64,000 nucleotides of DNA from Diprion similis (lineage: Eukaryota; Arthropoda; Insecta; Hymenoptera; Diprionidae). Position 1 is the first letter of the stretch, and each line of letters opens with the position of its first letter. Both the position numbers and the translations under genes were made by a program. Positions 55,601-64,000 of this stretch are shown one piece after another. The stretch spans positions 1,116,001-1,180,000 of the forward strand of contig NC_060111.1 of the NCBI RefSeq assembly GCF_021155765.1, in the 5' to 3' direction. The notes under the pieces were generated by a model. That model saw only the letters and a program-made list of their open reading frames with translations. It was not told the DNA's origin and made no database searches.

Positions 55601-58600
55601 AATTTCCGCCCTGACTGCAAATATATTTTCACCCCAATTACAACTCACCCGCAGTGGTTTCGGCGTAAGCTTCATGCCTACACTCGGTACGTATAGTTTC
55701 AACCGACGTGGATTGTAACGAGCATTATAATTAGACGCGATGCAGCGGCCTAAGCCCTGGCGACGAAACGAGAACGGGATCCCATATAGTCAAGATGCCC
55801 ACTGGCAATGACAGAAAGCAAGTTACGAGGCTACGAAGCCTTCGGCCAGGAACTCTTTCCTCGTTATCTCGAAGTGCTACCCGGTCCTCTTTCCACTCGC
55901 AGTCATACGAGCTCGTAAGTGGTCGTTCACTACCTTCGGAGTACCGCCACCAAAGCATTGTTTTGAATACGGGTAAGAAAATCGGCATTTTTGAATTGCG
56001 TTTCACGCCGTAAGACGCAACGCGAATTTCCTCGGTCATTCTACTCCGCCGAATGCCTTGACGGTGTTCGATTTCACAGAGACAAGCCGACTCGAATCGA
56101 ACTCACCGTCAATAAGTCCATGTGGTTAAGGGTGTCGAATTTCAGACTACGGTAAGAGCAATTATATATTTGCCGCGAAAGAATTTAACTCTGTTCTTTT
56201 TTCCCCAAACTATACGTGTGTAGTGGAATTAGAGATCGTTGTTCGCATTTGTTATCGCGGTGTTAAATCTTAATTCTGAGTGATTAAACGTTCGGAGGGT
56301 CAACTGCAAACACTGGTCACCGAGAGACAGGTTCAATTACAGAATAAATCAGCAATTCCAGGAGTCCAGGCTCGGTACCGAAGACCGATGAACGTTTTAA
56401 GGAAGAATAGTACGTGCTATACCGCATCATGGTAATTACTCTACAAATCAATCTTCCAATAAGCATAGTGGAAAGAATTCTTCGCGTACACCGAAGTCCA
56501 CCTCGAACCATAGTCTGCAGGAGGAAAAAGGACAATGAGGCGAACATCTGGTTAGCAGATCGTCTCGAGGATCCGAGTGACTGGCTAATTTCCGTGTCAT
56601 TTGGTGGGTGCATGCCCACGGTTACAGAGTCGAGAATATGAGATGGACAGTGGACGGTGACGTGGGTATCCGGAACCCCGGCTCGTCAAGCACGTGTTTC
56701 CCTTATTTACCATCGTCAAAGTCAGCCGCTGCTTGCTGCTGCTGCTTTTGTAGCTGGAGGCGTTTAAATGTTCGTGTATCGGCACAGAGTTTATTGGCTT
56801 GTCGATGTGGGCACAGGAGGAGGTTCACCGCGTGGCTTGGTGGCCCGTAAGCGTGATGGAAAAATGTGTGGCAACCCAGCTCGTATAGCCAAGATGATGC
56901 GTGGGTTGGAACCCGTACATATTAATTTATAGATATTTGTTCGCCAGTCGGGGTGTGGATATACCTATAGGCATAAGTCGGATTGTTTCAAAGTCAATTA
57001 AGTATGTGTACACAAACCAGTTCGAGGATCAAGTTTGAATATATTGAATGAGTTGCAGTTGGTTATGTCTCATTAGATGATAAATTCGAAGGCTCAATTG
57101 TGTTTTGGATTCAATATGATCCTCGAGTGACCTCCTCGTAGACGGTTCGATACATTGAATGGAATGTATTCTTTCATCCCACACTGATTCACGGATCAAT
57201 GCTAGCCGATTATAATCTGGAAATCATTCGATAAATAATTCATATCGTGTTACGGTTCAGGGAATTGCTGTTGCGTTGTTGTTAACAGAGATGACAGGGG
57301 TTTATTAGCCACCAGAGAATACCGCGATGATATATACCTAAAGCGCTGCACAACTGATTAGAACCCGATAAAATACCTAGCATCACATCGTACGTTGCTT
57401 GATAAAAACTGGGTCGACGTACATGTATGCGCATACGATATATAATTCGATTGAGATTTATTGGGCTTGTTAATTGATAAGGCGTTCGATACGTTTTTAA
57501 TTGACCACCGCAGATGTCTTCATCACTATTCACAACAACCTATTCTGGTAGTTAACGGCAGAGATTTCAGATGAACTTAACTTTGATTACCCTTTCTGGC
57601 AAATTAAGCGATGATCAATGTCGGATTGAACTTTAACCGCGATATCTTCGCAGCCGTTTGCTCAACAGAGTTGAAAGCTGTTCGTATAATAAATTGGATA
57701 AAGTTCGTGTTTTTCGAATTCTCAATCGATGTTGCAATCACAATCTTTTCCCAGCAATGTCGTCACAACGTTATACTCTTTTTATTCTTATTTTCCTCAC
57801 AATGCTCGAGAGGTTTCTCCTGCATGGAATCGTGGTATTCCAGAGTTACAGCAGCGAACGGATGGTTTCCATTTTTCCCAGAGAGCCGTTGCATGACAAG
57901 ATTTGAACGTTGCACAACGTGGGCACCAGACCTTGCGAAAGCCAGGAGAATCAAGCTTGAGTACATGTGCCATGTGGTCCGTCCGCCTAGGTAGGCAGGC
58001 ACGTACGTGAACCTGGACAGAAACCGTTTGTCCGAATCGGTAAGAAACGATCCCGTCACTCACGAATGCAGGCCCTACCTTTTGGAGAGAGAAAGAGGAG
58101 AGCTCACTCCACCGACGGACCAGGTGCTGGTCATGCCCACACTAGCCTGTAATAACCACGAGTGCTTTTAAATTGCTTGGTAAACATATCGCCTGAGTCT
58201 AAAACTAGCTGCAATTCATTCATCGTCACGTGGTTTTGAGTATGCAGTTTCCGTGGCTGGAAAAAGTAGCGAAACACATCATCTAGAGATTGGACGTTAT
58301 TGATAGGCGAAGACTTGAACGGAATGAACTTAAAAACTTTCGAAGATCATTGGGTGTTCGAGTCAGTCGGTTTTTTACTTTACCCATTTGCGTTGAATTC
58401 AACATGGATTCCTTATTTTTTCTTTTTTTCTTTTTTGAGAATTATTACATTCATCGCAGCGTCGTCCTGCACTGAGCTTTGGACATTTTTTCACTTTAGA
58501 GAGATTGAAAATACATATCTTGTCGTTGGACTGATGATACAATTCCTCAAAAATCGAGAATGTACCGCAAGGCCCGAAGAAACTTTGTTGTTTAAATTAG

Positions 58601-60958
58601 CGCAACGGTATTTCGGCTTCTGGTGAAATTCCAGAATTCGTAAAAATTCTTGAAATTGCGACCGGTTACGGGAACGAGAAAAATGACCTCCAATAGCGTA
58701 AACGTAAATGTAGCAAAAGAAGGGGGGAGCACGTCGATATGGGCGGAAAGAGGCGAAGGCGTCAAGGTGACGTTCGCAAGGTGCTCCTTATAAGTAGCGT
58801 CGTGGCGCTCCGCCGTTGCGTCTTACGTCAGCAGGCGGTGCGTTGCACGCACACAAGTACGTCGAATAATGTGATACACTAGGCGTGTGCCGTGTCATTG
58901 TGCTGGTCGAATTACCAGGCATGATTTCGGATTTCGTGGTATCTGAAAAATCGATCTCGATACCTGAAGAAATAAGCGCTGCAACTTAAATTTCACGCGC
59001 ATGCCATGGTCTTGTTTGTGGAAACGGTGAAGACGTCGTCGGAAAAAAAAGATCTTAAATCGGTGAGAAGATCGAGGATCAGAGAGATGTGGGTCGTGGT
59101 TTTGGCGTGACTCTTTGAATCTGATGTATGCACGGTGCGATGGAGAGAAACGAGGATGGCTGACGGGGAAGGAATTTGTCACGGAGGCGTTCTAACCGTT
59201 GAGTTCGTACCTCGTGTCCTTAGAGAGCTGCCGCGTGTTCGGAGAAGCCACCAGGCAAATGGGTTGAGAATTGGAGATTAGAATGAGAGATTGCGCCGGT
59301 CCCAGGACACCGAAGCTCGAAGCTCGAAGCTCGAAGCTCGAAGCTGCGGCACCGGCATGGCATCCTGCAGCAGGAACCCAGCTTCCTCGGAGATCAGCAG
59401 CATTGAGCAATCCGCCGGCGTGGTGACTCGGGTTATCCCTGTACGGCGTCGACAGATCGAGGCGTCCGATTTTCCCAAATATGGGAATATAAACGAGTTT
59501 AGGTATCCGACATTGTGTCATTGTGTAATAAGTCAATGCGGCGGCTTGTCGAGTTGGTACGTCTGGTACCGCGACTCATTCGCTATTCAGCCGATCTTCC
59601 CGGGGATAAATATAGCGACGTATTTGTGTGCAACGAATGCATGATAATGCACAAAATAATCCGTATATACATGACGTTTTCGATTTCGTAATTGTTCCTT
59701 TTCCTCGATGCAAACACTCGCTTAGCGACTGACTGCGGCTCCTATTGTACATATATCGTTTGGTATAACCCACTTATTATTACCTCGAGTATCTCTGATG
59801 ACGATAGATTTCTTGCAAATTTACATTATAGTAACTAAAGAGATAAGAAAACAGCGCATGTCGGAGAATAACGGGGTCAGGAACTCGCGGTATTATTGCG
59901 CAATTAATTATGCGAAACGTTCCAATTGCCGCGTAAGGAACTGTTCCAATTGCCTCTGGAAGTTGGGCGGATCAGTCAAATTACACAGGTTTGAAAAAAA
60001 AATATTTTATTTCAGCTGCCTGGGGTGTCTTTGGTAAATATTATGTTTTCGAGTCTGCTTAATCCACAAATAATTTTCACCTCCCTCCATCGTGTACAGT
60101 ATTTTTTCAAAATACAATTTATTTGCATTTAAAACAAGCACAGCAGTAATGAAAAAACCACTATTTCATTGCAATAAACTGAAAAATATTTCTTATAAAA
60201 ATTAACGAACAATATCTTCGCGAAATGTACTTAAAATTTTTTGTACAACCAGTTTTTTGGTTGCCAATCTGTGTTATTACTACACCCATCGTCGTTTTGT
60301 TTCCATCTGTTTACACATATTGTGACACATGTTACAAGTCATGCGACGAGACCTCAGCTACTTTTCCATAAGACTTCTTAGCTCAAGTTAGAAAAATGGT
60401 GCAGAATTAAATCCGCTGCAATTAGAGGCATATTCATGCTATCCAATGGCCTAGGAAATGAATGAAACGATTGCACGTGGGTAGGTAGATGCTGAAACGC
60501 GATTGCGTTGGCGTCAGTTTTAACGCGTGTACCGAATCGACGACGATGCAAAGGAACCATTGCTAAATTGAATTATGAGACACCTTGTGCCTATATTTGA
60601 ACATCCATACTTGAACGACGCATAAGAATTGGCGCTACGCTATGGCAGAGGTTGGTTTGGTTGACGGGTAAATAAAGTTGCCCAGAATAAAATCCTACGA
60701 CTTTCTCCACTTCGATGCGAAAGGAATAAAAGACAGGCAGAAATGTGTAGGGCATGGATTGAGGAGCGGCCTGCGGATGCGAAAGCGTCCCACGCAACGA
60801 ATGATAACTCGACATGCAACTGAACTCTTGAGATGATAGCAGTCTAATCACAAAGTTCTTGGGAATAAGATGATGCTATTCACTCGTCAGATCGAAGTGA
60901 AAAACAATGGATTCGTCTTCTACAGAACGATTTTTTGCAGTAATCAACGTAACTGTAT
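52699..60958 (+). other. Probable long first intron of the integrin gene
   Basis: No exon with both splice sites and recognisable protein similarity was found on either strand. Open frames of 60-127 codons (for example at 55731-56039 and 57611-57994) have no domain or splice context. An 8-bp tandem repeat lies at 59311-59345, and a TATAAG plus TTACGTCAG pair near 58789-58832 could be an internal promoter. Confidence 0.5.
59311..59345. repeat. 8-bp tandem repeat (CGAAGCTC)n
   Basis: CGAAGCTC is repeated about four times in direct tandem with no mismatch, then CGAAGCTG. Confidence 0.85.
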
Positions 60959-61392
60959 TTTTTTTTCTCGTTACGGTATAATTTTATAGACAAAAAAAAA
61001 AAATAAGTTTCCGAAAGTTTCAGTTCAAAATTTGAATTTTGAAAGGTTGGTCATAATTTTTTTTCAATGTTTTGGTGCATTTCTTTAGATCTTTTCGAGC
61101 GACATTTTAATATTCATATTACAATTTCATACATTTTTTTTCTTTAATTCAGTAAGAAAGAATCGATAACAATACACCACGACATGAATTAAAAATCAAA
61201 CAAAATACTGAAAATATAATTTTTTTAATTTAATTTTTTGACGATTTTTGACATTTAAAAAAATTTGGAGCGATCTCTTAAAATTTTTTTTTGAGCTGTC
61301 CTTTGGAGTGGGCTCTTAAAACATCAAAAACTAACATTTTGTCACACGAGACTAAAAAAAAAAAAAATAGTCGGTTTTTTTGCGCCACCCTA
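60959..61392. mobile_element. Left-truncated second copy of the 7807 MITE
   Basis: From about 60959 the sequence follows the 7807-8387 element from its position near 7946 to the right tip, including GTTTCCGAAAGTTTCAGTTC, AATCGATAACAATACACCAC and ATCAAAAACTAACATTTTGT, and ends GCGCCACCCTA. The left terminal repeat and about 140 bp are missing. Identity is high over the shared 430 bp, by eye. Confidence 0.8.
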
Positions 61393-64000
61393 ATGTCCAC
61401 ACATTGTAATTTACTCACGAGGTGTTAAAGTACACTTTGCACTACGTTCAAGGACTATCCAACTGCAAATAACCAATTCCAGTGATAACTCGCCTGGAAT
61501 TTTCCTGAAAACGCTAAACGAGCTTTCAGAATTGAAGGTTTATCTAGAAAACGAAAATTCTTATCAGTAACAAAAATTTCGCATCTCGTTCAAGCTTACT
61601 GCTTCGTGCGTAGAGAATGTGAAAGTCAAAGATTTGCAATAAAAAAAAAAGATACGAGTCGAAAAAAGATAATCCACGACATATCAGACGAAACGACAAC
61701 GGGCACTTAATAAGTATAAACACCATGCGTGCGTGTTTCAGGGTCTGCGATCATTCTCCGCTGATGTAAGCACGCGTTAAACTGAATGAATTGACCTGAT
61801 GGCATAAGTCGCTTCTGGCCTTTTACTCGCACTCATAGATGCACACGCACACACGCCCATAATACACTCGGTCGGAATATGACTGATGCTTTGCATCTTC
61901 TGGTAGCGAACATACGGCGTACCTTAAAGTTGAAGGTAGGTACTCGGTATATTCGTTCAAGGCGAGTATGTGGAGTTCTAGTAACGTCTAAAGACCACCA
62001 CGTCTATCAAGTCATAGCGACAGTGTGTCAAGGCCTTGCCCACAGTCTTGACTAGGCAAATCTCACGAGTTCATGTTCACGGGAATCGCCTCTCGTTTCT
62101 ATGACGTCGATCACTTCGTTGCGATAATGAAACGAGACTCTTTTCGACGATTTATCCAGCAGTGGCTCCAAACAAAATTAAGGAGGCTGAAATTAGCTGC
62201 CAAACGTTGCAACGATCATTCGAACAATTTAGTTAAATCCGAAAATGGAAATTTTGTGAAAAACTTTGAACCTTCGATACTTTTATTAATTATGAGGATA
62301 AATCTGATCCGAATTTTGGGTTTCCAAAAACGTTTAACACGTTTCACGAAAAATTACCCATGCTGGAAATTATCCTAGAAACGAAGGAGATTCTGAACGA
62401 GAGATCGCATTTGTCAATGTCAGTCAGAGATTTTCTTTGTATCACACAAGAGATTCGGAGCAGAATAGCAATATCCGAAAACGATTAACGGACGGCCGAT
62501 AAAACGGCGGGGGGTTTGAGCTACGCTTCAGCTTGCGGGTCGAATTTCGATCGCGTTTCACGAACTTGTTTGTTCTTTTGCCGAAACGCGTGGCAGTTAT
62601 CCTTATTGCCACCTGAGCGGCAGCGAAGAATGACCGTTAATTCCACGGCTCATTCCCGTGACGAGATAATTACTTATTTGTCGTTGCTTCGAAATTAAAG
62701 CACGGAACAAATTGTTACGCTCTCTTTTATGTTGGGTCGGTTTAATTTATTCAGATGCATATCGAAGACGAGCGATATATATAATTCGGTGCCTCCGTAG
62801 GATTAATCCTGATGAATCCTGCCGAGGGTGTATACCTAATATAAATAAACGCGATGTCCTGAGACCCAGACACTGTGCAAGTGACGGGCAGGCAATTAAA
62901 ACGTATCCTTAAGGTGTCTGGTGAGCTGACATTTTCGTGAAAGGATTACACGAAGAGCAGTTGGATTCGAGAGGGCGGATGTCCCGCGAATCGTTCGAAC
63001 TCTTTTCGGCAAAAACCTCGAGGGAAATACAAAGAGGCTGACTGTGACTAATCGTGTTTCACTACCTTTTAAATTGCGTTTATAAATGTTCAATGGTGTA
63101 ATGTAGGTACGTATGCTTCCAATTTTAGACATGATCTTGCTACACGATCCTCGGAAATTGCATCACGATGGTTGTTGTATTGTCATTCGGTGAATCGTAA
63201 GAATTTATTGTTATATAGTTAGGTACTAGACTATAACGAAAAATCCAATTTTTTATTGAATATAATTTCTTAATATTAACATTAAAAGTTGCATCATCGC
63301 GGTTTTCTATTTCCCATGTAAATATCATGGTGAAATTTTTTTTTTTTTCAACTTTGGAATCTTGTAACTCGTCAAAGCGTTGGTTTACCGATAAGATCAG
63401 AACTTATTTTTGTCGGGAATCGAGCGCTCGACAAAAAAGGTCTCTTATCGTTTTACGATAAATCTACTCTTTCAAAAATTATCTAAGGTCAAAGGTCGAC
63501 AAAGGACCTTTCGACTTTAATTTTGGGGGACAAAAAAAAAAAAAAAAAAAAAAAATAATGTTCGATTTATTTTATACAGTATAACAGTTAGATACGCACA
63601 AAAGTATTGGACGTGAACTTGTAACGAAGCTGGCTTAGTTGTCAAAAGCATACCGATACCCATACCTCAGAGCTGTAGTCACCTATACAATAATTTTCTC
63701 ACTTCCGGAATAAGGTAGGTACGTGGTGGGCGCTCCCTGGTAATAATTGCACCGCCGATAATGGACTGGACGTGCGCATGTGTGAGCCCAATTTTGCGTC
63801 CAACGTACAGCTTGGCGTTCATCACGTAGTGCACCAGAGTGGGCTGAACATGTATGTTATTCTTTAACATGCAGCCTGCACGTAATAAATCAGCTGACTA
63901 CACAGGCCGATGCGCCTCGTCCATCAATCCAATCTCGGTAATAGACCAGATCCATAAGCATCCCAGTCGGGGCGTTACGAGGTTGCATGAAAGCCGGGCA
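61393..64000. other. Continuation of the gene-poor region to the window end
   Basis: No exon supported. A poly(A) run lies near 63533-63556. The minus-strand frame at 63679-63870 has no recognisable domain and is taken as chance. Confidence 0.45.

Noticed and set aside
55731-58063. Several 60-130 codon frames in the 3' part of the window
   Set aside because: No recognisable domain, no matched splice sites, and overlapping frames on both strands; most simply intronic chance frames.
63679-63870. 63-codon minus-strand frame at the right end
   Set aside because: No domain or splice-site support; could be part of something beyond the window but cannot be shown.

Overview
The window is eukaryotic nuclear DNA from an insect. 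Genes are split by spliceosomal introns, many of 60-500 bp with clear GT..AG ends. White and Scarlet eye-pigment transporters are present, and arthropod TATA/initiator promoters can be seen. A holometabolous insect is likely; Hymenoptera (sawfly-like) is an inference from gene content and composition, not shown by the sequence. Exon models below were worked out by hand on both strands; every reported multi-exon frame closes exactly, except for one unresolved junction in the SEL1L gene.

Layout. 1-14 kb: AT-rich, gene-poor DNA full of microsatellites and poly(A/T), holding one small gene for a secreted histidine-rich repeat peptide (minus strand, 5.8-6.5 kb) and two foldback/MITE-type elements. 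13.4-14.9 kb: a GC-richer, promoter-like stretch with several GCCAT (Pho/YY1-type) motifs and no resolved gene. 15.4-26.6 kb: two ABCG half-transporter genes head to tail on the minus strand, white upstream and scarlet downstream. Scarlet introns have been enlarged by two TTAA-flanked MITEs and a degenerate tandem repeat. 29.3-30.4 kb: a compact two-exon homeobox gene (plus) with an eh1 repressor motif. 31.4-34.9 kb: adenylosuccinate synthetase (minus). 35.9-36.8 kb: Max, the bHLH-zipper partner of Myc (minus). 37.4-41.2 kb: SEL1L/HRD3, the ER-associated degradation adaptor (plus). 42.3-47.3 kb: two tandem CFAP157-like coiled-coil cilium/flagellum genes (plus). 47.6-49.3 kb: NOP53, ribosome biogenesis (minus). 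49.8-51.8 kb: WRAP53/TCAB1-like WD40 protein (minus). 52.1-52.7 kb: promoter and first coding exon of an integrin alpha subunit (plus). The remaining 11 kb has no convincing exon and is most simply its long first intron; it holds a truncated second copy of the MITE seen at 7.8 kb.

How genes relate. White and Scarlet are known in Drosophila to pair as a heterodimer that loads ommochrome precursors into pigment granules, so here both halves of one transporter lie next to each other. The two CFAP157-like genes share exon lengths (272 and 154 nt, then 550 nt against 180+370 nt) and a C-terminal GDLG motif, which shows an old tandem duplication with one intron gained or lost. The rest (ADSS, MAX, SEL1L, NOP53, WRAP53) are unrelated housekeeping genes packed closely, often divergent or convergent.

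The most unusual items are the diverged CFAP157 tandem pair, the white-scarlet linkage, the pentapeptide histidine-rich secreted protein, the divergent homeobox gene, a possible zipper-breaking alternative donor in Max, and a stop-free 111-nt intron in SEL1L.
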